Below, in pieces: positions 15,574 to 24,468 of a stretch of 64,000 nucleotides of DNA. Origin of the DNA: Megasphaera cerevisiae DSM 20462 (GTDB lineage: Bacteria > Bacillota > Negativicutes > Veillonellales > Megasphaeraceae); NCBI RefSeq assembly GCF_001045675.1, contig NZ_LEKT01000001.1:1-64000 (forward strand), written 5' to 3'. The translations under genes were made by a program, and so were the position numbers. The notes under the pieces are model-generated. The model was not told the origin of the DNA. It worked only from the letters and a program-made list of their open reading frames with translations, and did not search any database. Each line of letters begins with the position of its first letter. Within the stretch, counting starts at the first letter, position 1.

Positions 15574-16590
15574 ATGAACAGCATGATGTTTGACCATTCA
15601 AGAAAATTTGATATCGTGTGCAGCGGGCGTATTGCTGTCGACTTTAATCCGGTAGATTTAAATCAGCCCTTGGAGGATTGCACGACCTTTAAAAAATATC
15701 TGGGCGGCTCTCCGGCCAATATTGCGGTAGGAATGGCACGTTTCGGGAAAAAAGTAGGATTTATCGGAAAAGTATCCAAAGATCAAATGGGTACATTCGT
15801 TACCAAGTTTTTTGAAAAAGAAGGCATTGATACGACACAGGTATGCCAGGCCGGACAGGGTGAATTTATCGGTCTGACATATACGGAAATATTAAGCCCT
15901 ACGGAAAGCAGCATTCTCATGAATCGCAACTTTGCCGCTGATTTATCGCTGACGACTGATGATGTATCGGAAGATTATATTAAGCAAGCCAAAATTTTTC
16001 TTATTTCCGGAACGGCGCTGGCAGCCAGTCCGTCACGAGAAGCGATGCTTTTGGGACTGCGGTATGCCAAAAAAAACAATGTCAAGGTTGCCTTTGTATT
16101 GGATTATCGGGGCTATACCTGGAAATCGAAAGAAGAAGTATCCCTGTACTATTCGTTCATAGCAGAAAACAGTGATATTCTCATCGGATCCCGCAGTGAA
16201 TTTGATTTGATGGAAGCTACGCTGTTTAATGATAAAAACGATAAAAAATCGGCGCAATTCTGGTTGGACAAGGGAAATCAAATTGTCGTCATTACCCACG
16301 GCAAAGACGGTTCTACGGCCTATACGCAAAACGGTGAATCCTTTTCCATCAAGCCTTTCCCGGTCAAAAGCCTGAAAGGCTTCGGCGGCGGCGACGGCTA
16401 TACCTCGGCCTTCTTATATGGTCTTACCGAAGGCTGGGATATCATCGACTGCCTGGAATTTGGCAGTGCCTCAGCGGCCATGCTTATAGCCAGCCATGCC
16501 TGCTCGCAGGATATGCCGGATACGACAGCTGTCAAGGCTTTTATCAAAAAAGAAAAAGAAGAATATGGGGAAATGATAGCCCGAGTTTAA
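15574..16590 (+). CDS. PfkB-family kinase, IolC-like (5-dehydro-2-deoxygluconokinase type)
   Basis: A 338-residue ribokinase-fold enzyme strongly resembling IolC: FDIVCSGRIAVDFNPVDL at the start, KKYLGGSPANIAVGMARFG near residue 45, TEILSPTESSILMNRNF near 104, and FVLDYRGYTWKS near 175. The PfkB signature 2, normally GAGDSYASAF, reads GGGDGYTSAF near 268-277: the catalytic Asp is kept, while Ala and Ser are replaced by Gly. IolC phosphorylates 5-dehydro-2-deoxy-D-gluconate at C6. No other inositol genes (iolA, B, D, E, G) lie nearby, so a different keto-acid substrate is likely. AGGAGG precedes the ATG. Confidence 0.88.
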   Translation: MNSMMFDHSRKFDIVCSGRIAVDFNPVDLNQPLEDCTTFKKYLGGSPANIAVGMARFGKKVGFIGKVSKDQMGTFVTKFFEKEGIDTTQVCQAGQGEFIGLTYTEILSPTESSILMNRNFAADLSLTTDDVSEDYIKQAKIFLISGTALAASPSREAMLLGLRYAKKNNVKVAFVLDYRGYTWKSKEEVSLYYSFIAENSDILIGSRSEFDLMEATLFNDKNDKKSAQFWLDKGNQIVVITHGKDGSTAYTQNGESFSIKPFPVKSLKGFGGGDGYTSAFLYGLTEGWDIIDCLEFGSASAAMLIASHACSQDMPDTTAVKAFIKKEKEEYGEMIARV

Positions 16591-16605
16591 GGAGGAAAAT
16601 AATAT

Positions 16606-17925
16606 ATGCCGTTACTCATACTTGCATTGGGAATCGTCTTATTGTTTATATTGATTGTAAAATGTAAGCTTAACAGCTTTTTATCTTTAATCGTTGTATC
16701 TATGGTTATTGGCCTGGCTGAAGGCTTACCGCTGCTGAAGGTCATTCCGTCTATCGAAAATGGGGTCGGCGGCACGCTGGGGCATCTGGCACTGGTTATC
16801 AGCTTTGGGGCGATGCTGGGCAAACTCATGGCTGACAGTGGCGGTGCGCAGCGGGTTGCGACGACGCTGATTGACAAATTTGGTCGTGACCATGTCAAAT
16901 GGGCGCTTTGCATTACCGGATTTGTCGTAGGGATTGCACTATTTTATGAGGTAGGTCTGGTACTGCTCATTCCTATCGTATTCACTGTCGCTAAATCAGC
17001 GGATCTGCCGCTGCTGGAAGTAGGCGTTCCCATGACTGCCGCACTTTCCGTTACGCACTGCTTTTTGCCTCCCCATCCGGGACCGACGGCTATTTCTGTT
17101 TTGTATAATGCCGATATCGGCCTGACCTTATTATATGGCATCATTATTGCGATTCCGACAGTCATCATTTCCGGTCCCTTGCTGTACCGCACGATGACGG
17201 ATCTGCATCCGGCTATTCCGGAAGGCTTGTCGACCTCTAAAACGTTTACGGATGAAGAAATGCCAGGCTTTGGCGTGAGCCTGTTTACCGCGCTCATTCC
17301 GGTATTTCTGATGGCATTTGCCTCTATTACAAAGCTCATATGCCCGCCGGACAGCTGGATCAATGTCATTATGGCTTTTATCGGCAACCCGGATATGGCA
17401 CTATTTCTGGCGGTAGCGGTAGCCATTTATACTTTTGGCCTGGGCCGCGGCAAGGCTATGCCGGAAGTAATGAAATCTCTGGAACAAGGCGTGCTGGCTA
17501 TTGCCATGATTTTGCTGGTTGTCGGCGGCGGCGGTGCGTTCAAGCAAGTACTGGTGGATAGCGGCGTCGGTAATTATATTGCCCAGCTGGCGGAAAGTGC
17601 GCCGTTCTCACCGCTCATTCTGGCTTGGTTTGTTGCTTCCGTCATTCGCGCCGCTGTTGGCTCGGCTACGGTCGCAGGCCTGACGACGGCCGGTATTATG
17701 GCACCTATTGTCGCCGTTACGAACGTAAGTCCGGAGCTCATGGTATTGGCTACTGGGGCCGGTTCTGTCAATTTTGGCCCCCCCAATGATCCCGGATTCT
17801 GGATGTTCAAGGAATTTTACGGCCTGACAATGAAGGAAACCATTCGTACCTGGTGTGTCATGGAATGTGTAATAGGGATTTGCGGTATCCTTGGGATTTT
17901 AGCCCTGAACGCAATTATTTCATAA
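16606..17925 (+). CDS. GntP-family gluconate/sugar-acid permease
   Basis: A 439-residue transporter with 12 or so membrane segments. Recognisable GntP features are FGAMLGKLMADSGGAQRVA near residue 65, FYEVGLVLLIPIVFTVA near 112, and the HCFLPPHPGPTAIS motif near 147, with GSVNFGPPNDPGFWMFKEF close to the C-terminus. The family imports gluconate, idonate, fructuronate or glycerate by proton symport. AAGGAGG lies a few bases upstream and the gene starts 15 bases after the kinase stop. It supports a sugar acid as the operon's substrate. Confidence 0.92.
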   Translation: MPLLILALGIVLLFILIVKCKLNSFLSLIVVSMVIGLAEGLPLLKVIPSIENGVGGTLGHLALVISFGAMLGKLMADSGGAQRVATTLIDKFGRDHVKWALCITGFVVGIALFYEVGLVLLIPIVFTVAKSADLPLLEVGVPMTAALSVTHCFLPPHPGPTAISVLYNADIGLTLLYGIIIAIPTVIISGPLLYRTMTDLHPAIPEGLSTSKTFTDEEMPGFGVSLFTALIPVFLMAFASITKLICPPDSWINVIMAFIGNPDMALFLAVAVAIYTFGLGRGKAMPEVMKSLEQGVLAIAMILLVVGGGGAFKQVLVDSGVGNYIAQLAESAPFSPLILAWFVASVIRAAVGSATVAGLTTAGIMAPIVAVTNVSPELMVLATGAGSVNFGPPNDPGFWMFKEFYGLTMKETIRTWCVMECVIGICGILGILALNAIIS

Positions 17926-17940
17926 AGGAGAGAACGCTGT

Positions 17941-18786
17941 ATGTCACTTGTAAAGATGAGTGCCCTGCTGGATAAGATTGAAGATAATTCATATGCTGTG
18001 GGATCGTTTAATGTATCTAACATGGAAATGGTGATGGGAGCGATCAAGGCTGCAGAAGATCTGCATTCTCCCATTATATTGCAGATCAGTGAAGGGCGGC
18101 TGCCGTATTCACCGCTAGCGCTGCTCGGCCCGATTATGGTTGCCGGTGCGAAAAACGCTGCTGTTCCTGTCGCTGTCCATTTAGATCATGGCGTAACGAT
18201 GGAAACCATACAGCTGGCTCTTGATTTAGGCTTTACGTCTGTCATGTTTGACGGCTCCAAGCGTACTGTTGAAGAAAACATCGCCATGACAAAAGTCGTA
18301 AAAAAGATGGCGGCGGTATATGATGCGGATATAGAAGCAGAAATCGGCCGGATTGGCGGATCTGAAGGAACCTACAGCGCGGATGAATTGATTACCACTG
18401 TCGAAGAAGCGAAATATTTTGCTGATGCGACAGGTACGGATGCGTTGGCTGTTGCGATTGGCACGGTGCATGGCCATTATCGGGAAAAACCGGATCTGCA
18501 TATAGAACGCCTCAGGGAAATCGCCTCCGTCGTTTCGTGCCCGTTGGTTCTTCACGGCGGTTCGGGCATTTCTGATGCTGACTTTCGGAGATGTATACGC
18601 GGCGGGATTCGAAAGATCAATATTGCTACCTCTTCCTATGATGCCGTAGCCCGGCATATCTATGACCGGGCACAGGAAGACAGGCACGCTTCCTATTTTG
18701 ACTTCAGTGCCGCGGCTGCAAAGGGCACTTATGAAAATGTAAAGCGCCACATGCTTGTGTTTGGCACAGAAAACAAAGTGAAATAA
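17941..18786 (+). CDS. Class II fructose-bisphosphate-type aldolase, IolJ/KbaY-like
   Basis: A 281-residue zinc aldolase. Metal and substrate motifs are complete: HLDHG near residue 80, AEIGRIGGSEG near 138, AIGTVHGHY near 177 and LHGGSG near 204, ending with the KINIATS phosphate loop. Relatives cleave fructose bisphosphate, tagatose bisphosphate or 6-phospho-5-dehydro-2-deoxygluconate, in each case giving DHAP. Its pairing with an IolC-like kinase favours a 6-phospho-5-keto acid as substrate. AAAGGAG precedes the ATG; a strong terminator closes the operon. Confidence 0.9.
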   Translation: MSLVKMSALLDKIEDNSYAVGSFNVSNMEMVMGAIKAAEDLHSPIILQISEGRLPYSPLALLGPIMVAGAKNAAVPVAVHLDHGVTMETIQLALDLGFTSVMFDGSKRTVEENIAMTKVVKKMAAVYDADIEAEIGRIGGSEGTYSADELITTVEEAKYFADATGTDALAVAIGTVHGHYREKPDLHIERLREIASVVSCPLVLHGGSGISDADFRRCIRGGIRKINIATSSYDAVARHIYDRAQEDRHASYFDFSAAAAKGTYENVKRHMLVFGTENKVK

Positions 18787-18798
18787 ACCGACTGAATG

Positions 18799-18851
18799 AA
18801 AAATACCCTTGCGCAGGATAATGTGTTATCACCCTGCGCAAGGGTATTTTT
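18799..18851 (+). terminator. Terminator of the catabolic operon
   Basis: A perfect 19-bp stem (ATACCCTTGCGCAGG and its complement inside A5/T5 flanks) around a 15-base loop. It is among the strongest hairpins in the window. Confidence 0.95.
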
Positions 18852-18896
18852 GATAATGACGGTAAAAGCTGACGCCGGTCATATTTATATTGTCAC

Positions 18897-18925
18897 TGGT
18901 CAGATGACAGGGAATTTTGTATAAT
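18897..18925 (+). promoter_or_regulatory. Promoter of the pgeF-metH operon
   Basis: TGGTCA (18897-18902), 17 bases, TATAAT (18920-18925). The -10 is perfect, the -35 matches 4 of 6. Confidence 0.5.
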
Positions 18926-18970
18926 AGTACCAATGCAGACGCCTATGGCTTGCGGAGGAGGAAGATAGTC

Positions 18971-19801
18971 ATGTTGGAAACTAAAAATGGAATCACGTTT
19001 GCCACGTTTGATATATTGAATAAGACTGGAACAGTTACTGCCGCGGTTTCAGCACGCACCGGCGGAATAAGCCGGCCGCCCTTTGATTCGCTGAACATGA
19101 GCTTTTCCAGCGGCGATGTGCCGGAGCATATCCGGGAAAACAGGAAGCGCTGCCTGGAGGCCCTGGGAATTGATCCGGTCCGGATCATCAGCTGCAATCA
19201 GGTACATGGTATTCATATTGAGGCGGTGGGAAAAGACGACTGCGGCCGCGGTGCGTTGAATCGGCAGGAGGCAATTGCCGATTGTGACGGACTGATGACC
19301 CATGAAGTCGGAGTTCCGCTGACGATGAATTTTGCTGACTGCACGCCTCTTTTGTTTTATGATCCGGTTCGGCGCGTTATCGCGCTCAGTCATGGCGGCT
19401 GGCGCGGCGCAGCGCGGAATATCGGTGCCGTTACCCTGAAAAACATGCACGATGCCTATGGTACGAAGCCGGCGGATGTGCTGGCGGCGATCGGGCCGAC
19501 CATACATGACTGCTGCTTTGAAGTGGGCGGTGATGTATTACAGGCATTTTCTACGGTTCTTCCTGAAGCGGAAGTACGGCGGCTGTCCCGGGACAAGGAG
19601 AATGGAAAATATTATTTTGACCTGCCCGGCGCCAATAAGGCACTGCTGCTGCAGACCGGTATCCTGCCGGAGCACCTGGAGGATGCCGGTATTTGCACCG
19701 GCTGCCGTGAGGAGTTGTTTTATTCGTATCGGAAGGCGAGTTGGCGTAAAGAAAAAACAGGCCGTCACATGGCGGTGATGGAGCTGAAGGAATATGCGTG
19801 A
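18971..19801 (+). CDS. pgeF: Multicopper-oxidase-fold purine nucleoside phosphorylase family protein (PgeF/YfiH/LACC1)
   Basis: About 276 residues. The conserved zinc site of the family is visible in NQVHGIHIEAVG (near 76), MNFADCTPLLFYDP (near 120) and LSHGGWRGAARNIG (near 142), followed by GPTIHDCCFEVGGDV. Members cleave purine nucleosides, and E. coli YfiH edits a peptidoglycan precursor carrying Ser in place of Ala. Start at the ATG at 18971 behind GGAGGAGGA; the frame is open to 18917 without a binding site. It overlaps the next gene by eight bases and leads the metH operon, though a functional link is not obvious. Confidence 0.88.
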   Translation: MLETKNGITFATFDILNKTGTVTAAVSARTGGISRPPFDSLNMSFSSGDVPEHIRENRKRCLEALGIDPVRIISCNQVHGIHIEAVGKDDCGRGALNRQEAIADCDGLMTHEVGVPLTMNFADCTPLLFYDPVRRVIALSHGGWRGAARNIGAVTLKNMHDAYGTKPADVLAAIGPTIHDCCFEVGGDVLQAFSTVLPEAEVRRLSRDKENGKYYFDLPGANKALLLQTGILPEHLEDAGICTGCREELFYSYRKASWRKEKTGRHMAVMELKEYA

Positions 19802-21947
19802 TATACGGATTATCAAAGGGCGCTATATCGTGCCGGACGAAGAAACGGCATTGAAGCTGGCCGGGTATCGCAGCGGCAGCCCGGATTGGGAAACAGGCCG
19901 TGCACGGTTTCAGGAACTGGAACCGGAAATCAAACGGCATATACAGCCTAAAGCAGCGCTGGCTTTTATCGAAGACCGGCAGGAGCGGGGGCTTTTCATT
20001 ATACTGACTCTGGGTTCTGCCGTCACCAGACGGGCTGACGCTTTTTTTGACAGCCGGGATTATTTGAGTGGTGTATTGTTTGATGCCATGGCTGGCAGCT
20101 GCTTATTTGCGTTTGAAAAACAGCTGCTGCCGCAGATTAAAGTTATTTGTCAGGAAAAGGGCTGTGGTATTGCATGCCGGCATGAAGCTGGGATGGATAT
20201 TCCCTTGTCCGTACAAGCAGAGGCCGCTACCGCCGTAGCGGCAGAACGCACGCTGGGTGTCCGTGTAACGGAGGACATGGTACTGCTGCCGGCCCAATCC
20301 ATGTGTATTGTATTTGACCTCTCTCGTGATCCCTCTGTATTTCGACTGGAGCATGACTGCCGCAGCTGTACACAAAACCACTGCCCTACGAGAGGGGGAA
20401 AAACGGGTGCGCATATACCCTGCCGCAACGGCCAAAGCGTATGGCAGACACTGCAGGAACAGGGCATCTTCGTCCCGGCTCCCTGCGGTGGCAAGGGTCT
20501 ATGCGGAAAATGCCGGATCCGTGTCTGTCAGGGGCAAATCCCCGTTACCGCGGAGGATGCTGCCTTTTTTTCAGCCGCAGATCTGCAGAATGGCTGGCGT
20601 CTGGCCTGCCGGGCTATTCCTGACGAAGACATAGAAGTGATCGTTCCCACCTGTGAAACCAATATATTTGCGTCTTTGGGAAGTCCCCGGGACGGGGTGA
20701 AAGAGCCTGCCGATCCCAGTCACAGCTATGGCGCAGCCGTCGATATCGGGACAACGACGCTGGCCGTAGCTCTCGTCGACATGACGCAGCGCCGTATTGT
20801 GGATACGGTCACGGCACTCAACCGGCAAACCCGCTTTGGCGCTGATGTCATCAGTCGTATTCAGGCTGCTAATATGGGACGCGGCAGAGTCTTGCAGCAA
20901 GCTGTTCAGCAGGAGCTGCTGCGTATGCTGCAGACTCTGCTGCACCGGTACCAAGGTCTGCAGGTGACGCGAATAGCCGTTGCCGGCAATACGACAATGG
21001 AACATCTTTTCATGGGATATTCCTGCAGCGGTCTGGGGACTTGGCCATTTTCGCCTGTTTCCTTTGGCGGCGAGACCGTTCCGGCAGTTCAGGTATTCGG
21101 CAAGGACAGCCCCGCTTGGATGTCTGCGTGTACGGTCACGCTGCTGCCCGGTATCAGTACCTACGTAGGCGCCGATATTACCGCAGGCTTATGGGCCTGT
21201 GGCCTGCCGGGCAAGGGAGGGCCGGCTTTATTTCTTGATCTGGGAACGAATGGTGAAATGGCCCTGGCAGCTGATGGCCGGATCACCGTGGCCTCCGCTC
21301 CGGCAGGGCCGGCGCTGGAGGGCGGCAACATTTCCTGCGGCACCGGCAGCATTCCCGGAGCTATCTGTGGAGCGGACATGCTTCATGGACGGGTGCAGCT
21401 CCGTACGATTGCGGATGCGCCGCCGGTGGGTATCTGCGGTACCGGTGTTATCGAAGCCACTGCCATGCTGCTCAAGTCAGGCATACTGGATGCCGCGGGT
21501 AAGCTGCAGGAGCCGTATTTTCATGACGGATTTCCACTAGCGCAAAGAGCTGACGGGGACACCCTTCGTCTGACACAAAAGGATATCCGGGAAATTCAGA
21601 TGGCCAAGGGGGCTATCCGTGCCGGCATGGAGGTCCTCATGGCGCATTGCGGTATAGGCAGTGAAGCTCTTGCTCAGGTATATGTGGCAGGCGGCTTTGG
21701 TTACTATCTGAATCCGGAAAAAGCAGCCGCCATTGGATTGCTGCCGGCTGACTGTATCGGACAGGCGGCGGTGTCAGGAAACACGTCGCTGGCTGGAGCG
21801 GCAGCCGTATTGACAGATGAACGCGCATTGGCGGATATGCAGTATATCTGTCGGATTGCGGAAGAGAATATATTGGGAAATGACGATATGTTTCAAACTC
21901 TATATATACAGTATATGAATTTTGACATATCGCGGCCGCTGCCATAA
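19794..21947 (+). CDS. Fused corrinoid-protein activator: MetH-activation-like domain, [2Fe-2S] domain and RACo-type ASKHA ATPase
   Basis: A 717-residue three-part protein. Residues about 1-190 resemble the methionine synthase activation region, notably LGSAVTRRADAFFDSRDYL and FDAMAGSCLFAFE. A short Cys cluster (DCRSCTQNHC, near 197) leads to a plant-type ferredoxin domain with CGGKGLCGKC near 230-239 and a fourth Cys near 272. From about 310 an ASKHA domain follows: VDIGTTTLAVALV, VAGNTTMEHLFM, LDLGTNGEMAL, VAGGFGYYLNPEKA. RACo proteins use ATP to reduce Co(II) corrinoids to Co(I). The next gene encodes a MetH lacking its own reactivation domain, so this is its probable partner. Confidence 0.85.
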   Translation: MRDIRIIKGRYIVPDEETALKLAGYRSGSPDWETGRARFQELEPEIKRHIQPKAALAFIEDRQERGLFIILTLGSAVTRRADAFFDSRDYLSGVLFDAMAGSCLFAFEKQLLPQIKVICQEKGCGIACRHEAGMDIPLSVQAEAATAVAAERTLGVRVTEDMVLLPAQSMCIVFDLSRDPSVFRLEHDCRSCTQNHCPTRGGKTGAHIPCRNGQSVWQTLQEQGIFVPAPCGGKGLCGKCRIRVCQGQIPVTAEDAAFFSAADLQNGWRLACRAIPDEDIEVIVPTCETNIFASLGSPRDGVKEPADPSHSYGAAVDIGTTTLAVALVDMTQRRIVDTVTALNRQTRFGADVISRIQAANMGRGRVLQQAVQQELLRMLQTLLHRYQGLQVTRIAVAGNTTMEHLFMGYSCSGLGTWPFSPVSFGGETVPAVQVFGKDSPAWMSACTVTLLPGISTYVGADITAGLWACGLPGKGGPALFLDLGTNGEMALAADGRITVASAPAGPALEGGNISCGTGSIPGAICGADMLHGRVQLRTIADAPPVGICGTGVIEATAMLLKSGILDAAGKLQEPYFHDGFPLAQRADGDTLRLTQKDIREIQMAKGAIRAGMEVLMAHCGIGSEALAQVYVAGGFGYYLNPEKAAAIGLLPADCIGQAAVSGNTSLAGAAAVLTDERALADMQYICRIAEENILGNDDMFQTLYIQYMNFDISRPLP

Positions 21948-21974
21948 AGACGGCTGCCGACAGGGGGGAAGAAA

Positions 21975-24452
21975 ATGACGAAAGAAGAATTTCAGAAGCT
22001 AGTAGAACATGGCGTGGTCATGCTTGACGGGGCGACAGGTACTAATCTGCAGCAAGCGGGCATGCCTATCGGTGTATGCCCGGAACAGTGGATACTGGAA
22101 AACAGGGACGTTATGCTGGATCTGCAGCGTCGTTTCGTTGAGGCAGGGACGCAGATACTCTATGCGCCGACCTTTACGGGAAACCGGATCAAGCTGGCCG
22201 AATATGGCTTGGAAGAGCGGTTGAAGGAAATAAATGGAGAATTGGTACGGCTCTGCAAGGAAGCTGCCGGCGGCAGGGCTTACGTAGCCGGGGATATGAC
22301 CATGACCGGCCGGCAGCTGTATCCTATGGGAGACCTGTCATTTGATGAATTGGTCCAAATTTATAAAGAACAAGCCCAGGCGCTGTATGAAGCCGGCGCC
22401 GATCTTTTTATCGTAGAGACGATGATGAGTCTCCAGGAAACGAGAGCCTGCGTTCTGGCGATAAAAGACGTCTGCGACCTGCCCGTCATGGCCAGCCTGA
22501 CCTTTGAAAAAGATGGCCGTACACTATATGGCACGCCGCCGGAAGCGGCTGTCGTCGTCCTGCAGGGACTTGGCGTCGATGCGGTAGGCCTCAACTGCTC
22601 CACCGGTCCGGAGGATATGGTCGATACGGTACGATCCATGTATGCCTATGCGGATATTCCTGTTCTGGCCAAGCCCAATGCGGGGCTTCCTATATTGGAG
22701 GACGGCCGGACCATATATAAAACGACGCCGGAGGAATTTGGCCGGGACGGCCGTCTCCTCGTCGAAGCCGGCGCCCGTATCGTCGGTGGCTGCTGCGGCA
22801 CGACACCGGCCCATATCCGGGCCTTGGCAGATTCCGTGCGTGATATGGTGCCCCTGCCGATCCGTGCCGCAATGCGCCGCGTACTGGCGTCAGAACGAAG
22901 CGTTGTAGAGGTGCGTTTGGATGGTCCCTTCCGGGTTGTCGGCGAACGGATCAACCCGACCGGTAAAAAGAAGCTTCAGGCAGAGCTGCGGGAAGGCAAA
23001 CTTGATCTGGTTCGAGCGATGGCGCGGGAACAAGAAAAAAACGGCGCGGCCATCCTTGATGTCAATATGGGAACCAACGGCATTGACGAAAAAGAAATGA
23101 TGCTTCGTTCCGTCTATGAAGTCACAGCTGTTTCCGGCCTGCCCTTATGCATTGATTCCAGCTTTCCTGAAGTCATCGAAGCGGCGCTGCGGATATATCC
23201 CGGCCGGGCTCTGATCAATTCCATTTCCTTTGAAAAAGAAAAAATGAAGCGGCTCCTGCCTGTCGCCAAAAAATACGGTGCTATGTTTATTCTGCTGCCT
23301 GTTTCCGATCAGGGGATTCCTCAAACCCTCGAAGAAAAACATGACGTTATCCGGAATCTGCTGCAGGAAGCCGCAGTCTTTGGTTTTACCAAAGAGGACG
23401 TCATCGTCGATGGCCTCGTCGCTACGGTAGGTGCTTCACCGTCAGCGGCGCTGGACTGCATGGCAACCTTTTCCTATTGCCGGCACGAGCTGCGCGTCCC
23501 GACGGTTTGCGGCCTGTCAAATATTTCTTTTGGCTTGCCGGATCGGACTTATGTCAACATGGCCTTCCTTTCCATGGCCATTGCCAACGGGCTTACTCTG
23601 GCCATTGCCAACCCCTCTCAAGACATGCTCATGAATGCGGCAGCCGCCTCAAACATGCTCATGAATAAGGCTGGCAGCGACATTGCCTATATCAAGCGGA
23701 TGCAGTATTTTGACAACAAGGAAATCGAAACGCAGCGGCAGCGGCAGGCTGAATGGATGGCTGCCGGCGGTTTTACCGGTCCGATTGCGGACAGTGCTGC
23801 CCAGCCGGCAGAAGCCAAAGACGCGCTGGGCGATAACGCCGTGTACCGTGCTGTATTGGAAGGGGAAAAAGACCGTATCGTCCAGTGTGCCCAGGGGGAG
23901 CTCCAACGGGGCCTGGCCCCGGAAAAGATAATTGATACCCTCCTGATCCCGGCTATCAACAAGGTTGGCGAGTTCTACGACCAGCAGGTATATTTTCTGC
24001 CGCAGCTTATTGCCAGCGCCAATACGATGGAAACGGCCATTGCCTATTTGGAGCCGCTGATTCAGCATGGCGGCGATGAACGGGAAATGGCGACGATCGT
24101 GATTGCCACGGTCGAAGGCGATGTCCACGATATTGGTAAAAACCTGGTAGCTCTCATGTTGCGCAATTATGGCTACCACGTCATTGATCTGGGAAAGGAT
24201 GTGCCGGCGGCTTCGATTATTGAAACGGCAATGCGGGAAAAAGCCTCCATCGTCGGCCTTTCCGCACTGATGACGACGACCATGATGCGCATGAAGGAAG
24301 TCATCGCCCTGGCATCAGAAAAACAATATACAGGCCGCATCATTATCGGCGGCGCCGCCGTGACGCCCAGCTTTTCCGATGAAATCGGCGCCGACGGATA
24401 TTCTAAGGACGCCGCGGACTGTGTGAAGCTGGTAGAAAAGCTTCTGGCCTGA
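21975..24452 (+). CDS. metH: B12-dependent methionine synthase (MetH) without C-terminal reactivation domain
   Basis: An 825-residue protein against about 1,230 in E. coli. Domain order: homocysteine S-methyltransferase (1-300) with zinc cysteines in NCSTG (near 206) and GGCCGTTP (near 271); pterin-binding domain (about 310-590) starting VVGERINPTGKKK; B12 cap and Rossmann domain with GDVHDIGKN near 715-723, where the His replaces the lower cobalt ligand, and IIGGAAVTPSF. It transfers a methyl group from methyltetrahydrofolate to homocysteine. The SAM-binding reactivation domain is missing; a related region sits in the preceding gene. GGGGGGAAG precedes the ATG. Confidence 0.93.
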   Translation: MTKEEFQKLVEHGVVMLDGATGTNLQQAGMPIGVCPEQWILENRDVMLDLQRRFVEAGTQILYAPTFTGNRIKLAEYGLEERLKEINGELVRLCKEAAGGRAYVAGDMTMTGRQLYPMGDLSFDELVQIYKEQAQALYEAGADLFIVETMMSLQETRACVLAIKDVCDLPVMASLTFEKDGRTLYGTPPEAAVVVLQGLGVDAVGLNCSTGPEDMVDTVRSMYAYADIPVLAKPNAGLPILEDGRTIYKTTPEEFGRDGRLLVEAGARIVGGCCGTTPAHIRALADSVRDMVPLPIRAAMRRVLASERSVVEVRLDGPFRVVGERINPTGKKKLQAELREGKLDLVRAMAREQEKNGAAILDVNMGTNGIDEKEMMLRSVYEVTAVSGLPLCIDSSFPEVIEAALRIYPGRALINSISFEKEKMKRLLPVAKKYGAMFILLPVSDQGIPQTLEEKHDVIRNLLQEAAVFGFTKEDVIVDGLVATVGASPSAALDCMATFSYCRHELRVPTVCGLSNISFGLPDRTYVNMAFLSMAIANGLTLAIANPSQDMLMNAAAASNMLMNKAGSDIAYIKRMQYFDNKEIETQRQRQAEWMAAGGFTGPIADSAAQPAEAKDALGDNAVYRAVLEGEKDRIVQCAQGELQRGLAPEKIIDTLLIPAINKVGEFYDQQVYFLPQLIASANTMETAIAYLEPLIQHGGDEREMATIVIATVEGDVHDIGKNLVALMLRNYGYHVIDLGKDVPAASIIETAMREKASIVGLSALMTTTMMRMKEVIALASEKQYTGRIIIGGAAVTPSFSDEIGADGYSKDAADCVKLVEKLLA

Positions 24453-24468
24453 TAAAGGAGCGAATGTG

